Source of the DNA: Opitutaceae bacterium
GTDB lineage: Bacteria > Verrucomicrobiota > Verrucomicrobiia > Opitutales > Opitutaceae
Reading direction: 5' to 3'
Length of the DNA: 64,000 nucleotides
NCBI GenBank assembly: GCA_016795545.1
Contig: JAEUGX010000054.1
Span: forward strand, 124,001 to 188,000
The notes below the pieces were generated by a model that ran no database searches, was not told the origin of the DNA, and worked only from the letters and a program-made list of their open reading frames with translations. The position numbers and the translations under genes are program-made. This document shows positions 56,780 to 64,000 of the stretch, in pieces. Within the stretch, counting starts at the first letter, position 1. Every line of letters starts with the position of its first letter.

Positions 56780-58390
56780 ATGACCAGAATCCCGTTCCGC
56801 ATGGCGATGCGGCCGCTGGCGGCGGTGCTCGGGATGATGGCGGCGGCTCGGGCCGCCGAGCCGGAAGCCTTCATCGGCACGAGCGATCGGTGGCGGCACC
56901 TGGTGTCGCCGCATTTCGAGGTCTACTCGCAGGAGAGCGAGCGCGAGGCCCGCCGGCAGCTGTACCACCTCGAGGTGCTGCACGCGGTGTTCTTCGACAT
57001 GCTCAAATTTGTCGAGCCGCGGCGCACGCCGATGACCGTGTACGGGTTCAATCAGGAGAAGGCCTTTGCCGCCTACATCCCCCGGCAATTCGGTCGCGAC
57101 CGGGTGAGCGGCTTCTTCTTCGCCGGGCCTGATCGCGATGTGATCGTGACGGGCCCGGCGTTCAGTGACCGGGCTTCACGCGAGATGATCTTCCACGAAT
57201 TCGTCCACCGCATGGTGCGTGCGACCGGCAAGTCGCTGCCGCCATGGTACAACGAGGGGCTGGCCGAGCTGTTCGCGACGGTACAGGTCGACCGCAAGAC
57301 GAATTCCGTCGAGCTCGGGCGGCTTTCGCCGAACCGGGTCCGGGTGGCTGCGACGCAAAAGTTCCTGCCGATGGAACAGTTGTTCGCGATCGGATACGAC
57401 TCCCCGCTCTATGTGGAATCGAAGCATGCGGGCATCTTCTATGCCCAGTCCTGGGCCACGCTGCATTACTGGCTGTTCGGGCAATCGAAACTCCCGCCCG
57501 ACGCGGCGGGCAGGTTCCTCGAGCGGGTGAGCGGGCGCGGGGCCCCGCAGGGCGCGCAGCTCCGGGAGGAGTTCAAGGCGATCTTCGGCATCGACTACCC
57601 CGAAATGCAGCGGCGGATCGAGAGCTACCTGAGCGGGGGGCGATACCTGTTGAAGCGGCAGAACCTGCCGGATATACCAACCGAAGACACGTATGAGGCG
57701 CGCCCGGTGCCAGTGGACGAAATCCGGATCCGGCTGGCCGAGCTGGCGCTGCGGGTGAACCGGACGGCAGAGGCCCGGGCTTTCCTGAAGAAGGCCGTGC
57801 GCCAGGCCGCGCGGAAGGGCGGGCCGGACGCGCGGCTCCTCGAAGCCCTGGGCGGCGATGCGCTCATGGGCAAGGACGAGGCGTGGGCCATGGTGTGGTG
57901 GCTCGAGGCGGTGGAGGAGGGGTCGATGAATCCCGCGGTGGTGCGGTATGTCAGCCAGGCGGAGGCTTGCGGCGAGCTGCGCTCCTTCAACCTCGGGTTC
58001 CGGCTGTCCGAGGAGGCGGCGGAGCGGCTGCGGATGCTGCTGACGCGCAGCCTCGCGCTCGAGCCGGAGCAGTCCGCAGGCTATGAGCAACTGGCGATGG
58101 TCGAGGCTGCGGCCCCGCGCCCGTTGCTCCGCAACCTGGTCCTGGTGCAGCAAAATTTCTCCCGGATCGGCGACCTGCATGCGACGGGGCTGATGTTTGC
58201 GCTCGCCTGCCACCGGCTGGGACGCACCGAAGAGGCGCTCGGGATGCTCGATGAGCTCGCGCGGCATCCGCAGACCGAGCAGGCGGCCTCCCGGCTGGCG
58301 GAGGTGCGCGCGCTGATCGCGGGGACGACCCCCGAGACGAAGGCGGGGGCGGACCCGGCCGGGAGCGGGGAGTCCGGACTCAAGGAGTAG
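56780..58390 (+). CDS. Exported HExxH protein (DUF1570-like), copy 1
   Basis: 536 residues with a signal peptide at ~5-25. 'MIFHEFVHRMVRATG' gives H139-E140-x-x-H143, and 'WYNEGLAELFA' supplies the third acidic residue of a gluzincin-like zinc site. The second half (~350-510) consists of helical TPR-like repeats ('SLALEPEQSAGYEQLAMVEA', 'ACHRLGRTEEALGMLDEL'). The frame is open upstream to 55805 but that part is antisense to ald. A close paralog follows 118 nt downstream. Protease activity is likely but not proven. Confidence 0.78.
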   Translation: MTRIPFRMAMRPLAAVLGMMAAARAAEPEAFIGTSDRWRHLVSPHFEVYSQESEREARRQLYHLEVLHAVFFDMLKFVEPRRTPMTVYGFNQEKAFAAYIPRQFGRDRVSGFFFAGPDRDVIVTGPAFSDRASREMIFHEFVHRMVRATGKSLPPWYNEGLAELFATVQVDRKTNSVELGRLSPNRVRVAATQKFLPMEQLFAIGYDSPLYVESKHAGIFYAQSWATLHYWLFGQSKLPPDAAGRFLERVSGRGAPQGAQLREEFKAIFGIDYPEMQRRIESYLSGGRYLLKRQNLPDIPTEDTYEARPVPVDEIRIRLAELALRVNRTAEARAFLKKAVRQAARKGGPDARLLEALGGDALMGKDEAWAMVWWLEAVEEGSMNPAVVRYVSQAEACGELRSFNLGFRLSEEAAERLRMLLTRSLALEPEQSAGYEQLAMVEAAAPRPLLRNLVLVQQNFSRIGDLHATGLMFALACHRLGRTEEALGMLDELARHPQTEQAASRLAEVRALIAGTTPETKAGADPAGSGESGLKE

Positions 58391-58507
58391 GGACGCGTAC
58401 GAATTCCGTTTGCCTTGGACCAGGTGCACGTCTGAACATGACCTGCCCATGCGTCGGCCCGGCGGATCTCGCCGGGCGCAGTGCGCGCCGGGAAAAATCA
58501 CTGTCCC

Positions 58508-60097
58508 ATGCGCATCTTGATACCCTCCTTGGCCGTGGTGTTTCTGCTGGCGGGGACCGCGAGCGCGGCCCAGCCGGAGAGGATCGCCGGGGTCACCGAC
58601 AAATGGCGCCACCTGCAGTCGCCGAACTTCGAGCTCTACACGCAGGAAAGCGAACGGACGGCGAGGAAGCAGCTGTTTCATCTCGAAGCGCTGCACGTGC
58701 TGTTCTTCGACACGTTCAAGTTCGTCGAGCGCCGGCGCACGCCGGTGACGGTGTACGGGTTTGCCGACGAGAAGGCCTTCGCGGCGTATATCCCCGCACG
58801 CTACAAGCGTGATCGGGTCGGAGGCTTTTTTGGGGCCGGAATCGATCGGGATGTGATCGTGACGTCCGAGTCCTATGACAATGAGTCGTCGCGCGAGATG
58901 ATCTTCCACGAGTTCATCCATCGCCTGGTGCGGGCGACCGGGGACCGTCTCCCGCTCTGGTACGACGAAGGCATGGCCGAGCTGTTCGCGACCATCGAGG
59001 TGAATCGTCCGGCGAAGGAAGTCGACGTCGGAAAACATTCGCCATGGCGGGTCCTGGCGTCGATGGGGCAGGATTTTATGCCTTACGAGCGTTTGTTCGG
59101 CATCGACCATGAATCGCCCTACTACCTCGAATCGAAGCATGCGGGCATCTTCTACGTGCAGTCCTGGGCGACGCTGCATTACTGGTTGTTCGGCCGTTCC
59201 AATCTACCGCCCGGCGCAGCCGCCAGGTTCCTGGGGCGGCTGAGTCAGCCGCCCGTGCCCGAGGGTCCTGCTCTCCGGGAAGAGTTCAAGGCGGCCTTTG
59301 GGATCGACTACCCCGAGATGAAGGATCGGGTGGAACGCTACCTGAATGGTGGAAAATACCAGATGGTGCGCTGGAAGCTGCCCACTATCCCCTCGGAGGA
59401 CACCTATGTGATGCGGCGCCTGTCGCGCGACGAGATCCGGCCGCGGCTGGCCGAGCTGGCGCTGCGGGTGAACGCCTCCCCGCAGGCAAACTCTATGCTC
59501 CTCGAGGAAATCCGAAAACCGGAACCCGACCGGCGGATTCTCGAAGCCTTGGGCGGGAGGGCTTTCCGGGAAAATGACGTCCGGCGCGCGCTGGAGCTCT
59601 GGAACCAGGCGTTTGACCTGGGCTCGGACAATCCCGCCGTCGTGCGCAGGCTGGTGGAATTGGAGTTTTCCAAGTACTCCCCGTCGTTCAACCTGTCCTA
59701 CCGCCTTCCTGGGGAGGCGACGGTGCGGATGCGGCTTCTGCTCGATCGTTCGCTGACGCTCGAACCCCGACAGTCAAGAGCCTATGACCAGCTCGCCTTC
59801 ATCGAGGCGTTCTCGGAAAGCCCGTCGGTGAAGAATCTCAACCTCATCCAGCGCCACCTGTCGCGGGTGGAGAATCCAGCCATCAATGTGATCATGCTGG
59901 CGCTCGCCTGCCACCGGCTTGGCCGCACGCAGATGGGGCTCGAGCTGCTCGACGAGCTGGAGCAGGGATCGGGGCGCGAACGGGAGACCGCCATGCTGGC
60001 GGAGGTCCGCGATCACCTCATGGGTCGGGCCAGCCGCGCCGACCCGGGTTCATGGGTGGACGAAGGGGTGAAGGCAGAGGCGGTGATTGACGATTGA
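58508..60097 (+). CDS. Exported HExxH protein (DUF1570-like), copy 2
   Basis: 529 residues from the ATG at 58508, with signal peptide 'RILIPSLAVVFLLAGTASAA'. The zinc motif is 'MIFHEFIHRLVRATG' (H134-E135, H138) with 'WYDEGMAELFA'. It is collinear with copy 1 along the whole length; 'ESKHAGIFY.QSWATLHYWLFG' is nearly identical in both, including the DNA around 57419 and 59133. The TPR-like C-terminal part is more diverged. A tandem duplication. Confidence 0.78.
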   Translation: MRILIPSLAVVFLLAGTASAAQPERIAGVTDKWRHLQSPNFELYTQESERTARKQLFHLEALHVLFFDTFKFVERRRTPVTVYGFADEKAFAAYIPARYKRDRVGGFFGAGIDRDVIVTSESYDNESSREMIFHEFIHRLVRATGDRLPLWYDEGMAELFATIEVNRPAKEVDVGKHSPWRVLASMGQDFMPYERLFGIDHESPYYLESKHAGIFYVQSWATLHYWLFGRSNLPPGAAARFLGRLSQPPVPEGPALREEFKAAFGIDYPEMKDRVERYLNGGKYQMVRWKLPTIPSEDTYVMRRLSRDEIRPRLAELALRVNASPQANSMLLEEIRKPEPDRRILEALGGRAFRENDVRRALELWNQAFDLGSDNPAVVRRLVELEFSKYSPSFNLSYRLPGEATVRMRLLLDRSLTLEPRQSRAYDQLAFIEAFSESPSVKNLNLIQRHLSRVENPAINVIMLALACHRLGRTQMGLELLDELEQGSGRERETAMLAEVRDHLMGRASRADPGSWVDEGVKAEAVIDD

Positions 60098-60140
60098 AGC
60101 GGGCCTCTCGCGCCGCTGGTTTGCCGTACCCGGGAGGCCC

Positions 60141-60659
60141 TCAGGAGGCGACCGTGATGGTCACGCTCTGCAGCGCCACGCGGTCGATCGGCGTGCTCTT
60201 CTCGCCGCCGCTGGACTTGGTGGGCACGTTGGCGATCTGCTCCAGCACCTCGTCGCCGGCGACCAGCTGGCCGAAGGCGGTGTACTGGCGGTCGAGAAAT
60301 TTCGCGTCGCCATGGCAGATGAAGAACTGCGAGCCGGCGGAGTCCGGGTGGGACGAGCGGGCCATGGAAATGACGCCGCGGACGTGGGACTTGGCGTTGA
60401 ACTCGGCCTTGATCTTGTAGCCCGGGCCGCCCGTTCCCGGAATGCCGGATTCGCCTTCCTTGGTGTTGGGGCAGCCGCCCTGAATCATAAAACCCTTGAT
60501 GATCCGGTGGAAGGCGGTGCCGTTGTAGAAACCTTCGCGGGCGAGCTTCTTGAAATTCTCGACGGTCTTCGGGGCCACGTCGGTCCAGAAGGCGATGGTC
60601 ATGTCGCCGTGGCTGGTCTTCAGCACGGCGACTTCGTTGGAGGCGGGGGCGTTGCTCAT
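60141..60659 (-). CDS. Peptidyl-prolyl cis-trans isomerase, cyclophilin type
   Basis: 172 residues from the ATG at 60659, no signal peptide, so cytoplasmic. 'FHRIIKGFMIQGG' (catalytic Arg), 'SMARSSHPDSAGSQFFI' and 'LDRQYTAFGQLVAG' are the standard cyclophilin motifs. Assists protein folding. Convergent with the HExxH gene. Confidence 0.93.
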   Translation of the reverse strand: MSNAPASNEVAVLKTSHGDMTIAFWTDVAPKTVENFKKLAREGFYNGTAFHRIIKGFMIQGGCPNTKEGESGIPGTGGPGYKIKAEFNAKSHVRGVISMARSSHPDSAGSQFFICHGDAKFLDRQYTAFGQLVAGDEVLEQIANVPTKSSGGEKSTPIDRVALQSVTITVAS

Positions 60660-60732
60660 GAGGTTGCAGAAAGAACGAGTGTTTACGGGTGCCGCAAGCC
60701 GCAAATAGCCGGCGGCGGCGCAACTTGCCCGC

Positions 60733-62628
60733 TCAATCGATCCGCGCCGGCATCCTCTGCAGCAAAAGCTCCGCCATTTTGGTTCTCGCCTCCAGCTCGC
60801 GTCGCCCGACCACCTCCGAGTCCGCCGCCCAGTTCGCCTCGAAGGTCACGAGATCGGCCTTGGCGCCCTGCCCGCGAATGTGCTGGTGGAGCAGGACCGA
60901 GATTCCGGATTTGGCGTACAGGTGGATCGAGGGCGTCTTGATCCTGGGGAGCAGCGTCTTCAGGTCGAGCGCCTCGACGGCCCGGCGGTCAACCGACCAT
61001 TCACTCGTGTAGGACGTGTCCGCCGAGTTCCAGGTCGTCTTGGTGGAGTAGTTCAGCCAGAGCGCGAAGCGATCGCTCTTGGCGAGGGCGTAGATCGCGA
61101 CCAGCCCTCCCCAGTCCCGCCCGTGCAGCGCCACGCGGTTGCCGTCGACCAGGCCGCGATTGACGAGCAGCTCGACGCCCTTGATGAGGTCGTCGGCCGA
61201 GGTGGCAGCCAACCCGGTGTCCCCTGCTTCCCGGAACGCCCGGCCGTAGCCGTAGGTGCCGCGGTAGTCGATTTGCGCCACCGCATAGCCGCGGGTCGTG
61301 TAGAATTGCACCTCGGGATTGAAGTCGGCGCGCGCACGCTGGCGTTCATCGGCAATCACGACCAGCGCCGGCTTCGGGGGATTGCCTGGCGGCGTCCAGA
61401 AGCGACCCCGCACGACGAGCCCGTCATGGCTCTTGAACGCGAAGGGTGCGCTCGGGCTGAATTCGCTTCCCTTCAATCCCGGGTAAGGCTCCCCCAACAG
61501 CGAAATCCGGCGGTTACGGCGGTCAAAGAGGAGGTATTTGCCGGGGCTGGTGGAGCTGACCGAATAGACGGCCAGCATGCCCAGGTCGAGCGAGCGGCTG
61601 TACACCTGGTTGCGGCGGTCCGGGAGGGATTCGTCCAGTCCGGCCTGGATGCGGGCGGCGGTCTCGTCGAGGAAATGAAGGCTGGGTTGTTCCGCCTCGT
61701 AGGCGACGGCGACCGGCTGGGGATCCTGCTGGTCCCAGAAGACGATCCCGTCGAGGTCGAGCTCGGGATGCTGGAAGAGGACTTCCTTTTCGCCCGTGGC
61801 GGGATTCAGCGCGATCAGGGCGTTCGGACCGGGGAGGGCCTGGTCCAGGCCGAGGATGCGTCCTGGCTCGGGATGCGCGGCCAGCGGAAGGAAGCTGCCG
61901 AAGTCGCCGGTGCCGAGTTCAAGCCGCTGCCACGGCGAACCGGGAGCGGCGCGCCACAGCATGAAGTGAACCTTGTGGGTGTAGTCCAAGCCTTTGGCCG
62001 CGACCACCCTGCCGTCGCGATCGGCGATCCACTGCCGGACGTAGGATTGTTTCGGCTCGACCAGATCGCTGCTCCCCGTGCGGATGTTGATGCGGCGGGC
62101 CGCGCAGGAGTTGCTGGACACCCCGGTGCGGACGAGCACGTGCTCGGGGTCCTGGGGCAGCAGCGAGACGATGTCGATCATCCGCCAGCTGGTCGTGCGG
62201 CCGTCGATGCCGGGTGTCGTCAGGGAATAGAGATTGCCAAACCGGGAGTTCTCGGCCGTCAGCCGGACGAACTTCCGTGTTTGCGGGTGATAGTTGCGCA
62301 GCTCCTGGCCGCCCAGTTCGCGCTCGAGCAGGACGAGCACGCTGTCGTCGGCCTTCCACCAGACGTCCAGGATCGAGAAGTCCTTCAGCGGCACGGAACC
62401 GACGTCCTTCAGGGTGCCGGTGTCGATCAGCACCAGGTGGTGGACGCCCTTGAAGTTGCCGCCGAAAGCGACCAGCTGCCCGTTGGGCGACACCTTGGGC
62501 GGCGAGACGGCCGGCAGGTCGAACAGCCGGGCGACGGGCAGGGGAGTGGCGCCGGAGAGGACGACGGCCAGCAGGCAGCAAAGGGGAACGAGGAAGCGCA
62601 GTCCGGGGCGGATGGGATTGGCGTGCAT
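60733..62628 (-). CDS. S9 (prolyl oligopeptidase)-like protein lacking the catalytic residues
   Basis: 631 residues: signal peptide, an N-terminal beta-propeller (~30-370), and an alpha/beta-hydrolase domain ('GYAVAQIDYRGTYGYGRAFREAG'). The nucleophile elbow reads 'HGRDWGG' with D505 where S9 peptidases have Ser ('GGSYGG'). The downstream segments that normally carry the catalytic Asp ('GEADDRVP'-type) and His ('GHGF'-type) read 'YAKSGISV' and 'FEANWAADSEV', so neither is present. It is probably a binding or scaffold pseudoenzyme, or has changed chemistry. Confidence 0.8.
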   Translation of the reverse strand: MHANPIRPGLRFLVPLCCLLAVVLSGATPLPVARLFDLPAVSPPKVSPNGQLVAFGGNFKGVHHLVLIDTGTLKDVGSVPLKDFSILDVWWKADDSVLVLLERELGGQELRNYHPQTRKFVRLTAENSRFGNLYSLTTPGIDGRTTSWRMIDIVSLLPQDPEHVLVRTGVSSNSCAARRINIRTGSSDLVEPKQSYVRQWIADRDGRVVAAKGLDYTHKVHFMLWRAAPGSPWQRLELGTGDFGSFLPLAAHPEPGRILGLDQALPGPNALIALNPATGEKEVLFQHPELDLDGIVFWDQQDPQPVAVAYEAEQPSLHFLDETAARIQAGLDESLPDRRNQVYSRSLDLGMLAVYSVSSTSPGKYLLFDRRNRRISLLGEPYPGLKGSEFSPSAPFAFKSHDGLVVRGRFWTPPGNPPKPALVVIADERQRARADFNPEVQFYTTRGYAVAQIDYRGTYGYGRAFREAGDTGLAATSADDLIKGVELLVNRGLVDGNRVALHGRDWGGLVAIYALAKSDRFALWLNYSTKTTWNSADTSYTSEWSVDRRAVEALDLKTLLPRIKTPSIHLYAKSGISVLLHQHIRGQGAKADLVTFEANWAADSEVVGRRELEARTKMAELLLQRMPARID

Positions 62629-62773
62629 GACGTTTGGCCCGCCCGGCGAGAAACTCGCAGGGCGGCCGCCTTGGCAAGGGCAAACCGCCCGGGAGGGCGG
62701 GCCCGGCGCGGATGGGCGGCGGGCAACTTTGGAGTGGAAGCGCCGCGCGGGGGGCCGCCATAGTGTCGCCGGC

Positions 62774-63838
62774 ATGCGGTTCAGCCAGGTCACTCTCCAG
62801 GGCTTCCGGAATCTGCCTCTGGTCGACGTTGCGCTGACGGGCCGGCGGACGTTCCTGGGCGGAGCCAACGCACAGGGGAAGACCAACTTCCTCGAGGCGC
62901 TGGGCTATGTCACGGCGCTGCGGTCCTTCCGCGGTGCCGAGGCGCGCGCGCTGGTCGGCCACGGCCAGCCGCAGGCCGGCCTGGCTTTCATGCTCGAGCA
63001 CGAGCGGTTCGGCGCCAGCCGGCTCGTCATCACGCTCACGACGCAGGGGCGCGAGGTGATGTGGGAGCAGGGCCGGGTCACCCGCCTCGCCGACTTTATC
63101 GGCAAGTTCCCCACGGTCGTGTTCTCGTCGCAGGACCACCAGTTCCTGCGCGGCGCGCCGGCCCTCCGGCGCCGCTGGCTCGACCTCACGCTGGCGGCCA
63201 TGGATGCCGGCTACCTCGCGGCGCTGCAGGCCAGCACCCGCGCCTTGGCCGAGCGTAACCTGCTGCTGAAGCAGGGGGGGCGCGACGCCGGGGCCCTCGA
63301 CGCGTTCGAGCACGGCCTGGCCGCGCACGCCGTGGTCCTGGCCGCGAAACGCCGGACCGGCCTGGCGGAGCTGGGCGGACATTTCCGCGCGGCCCATGCG
63401 CGGCTGGTGCCGGAGGGCGAGACGGCGGGGCTGGTCTACGTCCCCGACACGACGGTGGCCGATGCGGCCGAGTTCGCCGCGCTCCTTCGCCGCAACCGTC
63501 CGCGGGACATCCTGCTCAAGTCCACCGGGTGCGGGCCGCATCGCGACGACCTCGACCTCCTGCTGAACGGGAACCCGGCGAAGCAGTTCGCTTCCGAGGG
63601 CCAGCAGCGGTGCCTGGTGATCGCCCTGCGGCTGGCCCAGGCCGCTTACTTCCAGGCCCAGGGCGGCGTCACCCCCGTGCTGCTTTGCGACGACATGCTG
63701 GGCGAGCTCGATCCCGCCCGCCGCGCGCGGTTCTGGGCCGCGCTTGACGGCGAGCCGCAGGTGATCGCGACCGGCACCGTGCCGCCGGAGTCCGCCGGCT
63801 GGCAGCAGCTCACCGTGGCCGCGGGGAGGATCGGCTGA
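62774..63838 (+). CDS. recF: DNA replication/repair protein RecF
   Basis: 354 residues from the ATG at 62774. SMC-like ATPase that helps load RecA at gaps. Walker A is 'GGANAQGKTNFLEAL'; the signature motif is 'ASEGQQRCLVIALRLAQ' and Walker B 'VLLCDDMLGELD'. The long frame upstream antisenses the S9-like gene. It is not linked to dnaA, dnaN or gyrB here. Confidence 0.94.
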   Translation: MRFSQVTLQGFRNLPLVDVALTGRRTFLGGANAQGKTNFLEALGYVTALRSFRGAEARALVGHGQPQAGLAFMLEHERFGASRLVITLTTQGREVMWEQGRVTRLADFIGKFPTVVFSSQDHQFLRGAPALRRRWLDLTLAAMDAGYLAALQASTRALAERNLLLKQGGRDAGALDAFEHGLAAHAVVLAAKRRTGLAELGGHFRAAHARLVPEGETAGLVYVPDTTVADAAEFAALLRRNRPRDILLKSTGCGPHRDDLDLLLNGNPAKQFASEGQQRCLVIALRLAQAAYFQAQGGVTPVLLCDDMLGELDPARRARFWAALDGEPQVIATGTVPPESAGWQQLTVAAGRIG

Positions 63839-63881
63839 TGCCGGACCAGCGATCCGGGACGGCGGCCGGAGGCGGGCGGCC

Positions 63882-64000
63882 ATGAGCCTCGAACTCTGGC
63901 AGTGGGCGCTGCTCGTGGCCGGCGGGATCACCGTCGGGATCTCGAAGACCGGCCTCCCCGGCCTGGGCATCCTGTTCGTGGCGCTCTTCAGCTTCGCGCT
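63882..64000 (+). CDS. TauE/SafE family membrane transporter, N-terminal fragment
   Basis: The window ends within this gene; 39 complete codons are present. 'VGISKTGLPGLGILFVALFSFA' in the first membrane segments is the conserved TauE/SafE (sulfite/organosulfonate exporter-like) motif. The start ATG at 63882 is 43 nt after recF, preceded by GGAGGCGGG. Substrate unknown. Confidence 0.75.
   Translation, partial: MSLELWQWALLVAGGITVGISKTGLPGLGILFVALFSFA

Overview
The window looks like a chromosomal segment of a high-GC member of the Opitutaceae (phylum Verrucomicrobiota). Clues are a TonB receptor whose mature end carries the 'ELSPFTVSTERDYGY' type of motif common in this family, a small basic protein of the Chlamydiae/Verrucomicrobia type, a PEP-CTERM protein, a PPi-dependent phosphofructokinase, and several Tat-exported proteins of Planctomycetes/Verrucomicrobia type. 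The family assignment is inferred from protein character, not from a marker gene.

1-14 kb: the end of a ThrA-type homoserine dehydrogenase, then a long branched-chain amino acid operon: ilvD, ilvB, ilvN, ilvC, leuA, leuC, leuD, cimA, leuB and a class I/II aminotransferase. CimA supplies 2-oxobutyrate from pyruvate and acetyl-CoA, so isoleucine can be made without threonine dehydratase. In front of ilvD lies what reads as a complete ribosome-mediated attenuator: a 33-codon leader peptide with 12 Leu/Val/Ile among its first 17 residues, an intrinsic terminator, and an 8-nt element inside the leader that is perfectly complementary to the terminator's 5' arm. I consider this the most interesting feature.

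14-17 kb: a glycosyltransferase, a small holin-like membrane protein and dihydrolipoyl dehydrogenase.

17-39 kb: an accessory catabolic island resembling a polysaccharide or uronate utilisation locus without a SusD. It has a GntR/LacI-type regulator, three paralogous secreted Asp-box proteins, Tat-exported proteins of unknown function, a TonB receptor, a secreted propeller-like protein, a ferritin-like di-iron protein translationally coupled to a sodium/solute symporter, and a minus-strand five-gene operon (enolase-superfamily dehydratase, MFS sugar-acid transporter, RraA-like protein, cytochrome P450, D-2-hydroxyacid dehydrogenase). An SGNH hydrolase and a Tat protein follow the third Asp-box gene. 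The natural substrate cannot be read from sequence; a sugar acid, perhaps methylated or otherwise decorated, is a reasonable guess.

39-45 kb: a membrane hybrid histidine kinase, an MFS transporter, an orphan Tat-exported solute-binding protein, a decayed SGNH hydrolase pseudogene, a PEP-CTERM protein and tRNA-Arg(CCG).

45-64 kb: mostly housekeeping genes: PPi-phosphofructokinase, DedA, the small basic protein, CutA, RNA polymerase omega, SmpB, homoserine kinase, a CheY-like regulator, TrmL, a CNT nucleoside transporter, gamma-carbonic anhydrase, dihydrofolate reductase, a DUF885 protein, alanine dehydrogenase, a tandem pair of HExxH proteins, a cyclophilin, an S9-like protein that has lost its catalytic residues, RecF, and the start of a TauE/SafE transporter. 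I saw no insertion sequence, prophage or CRISPR array.
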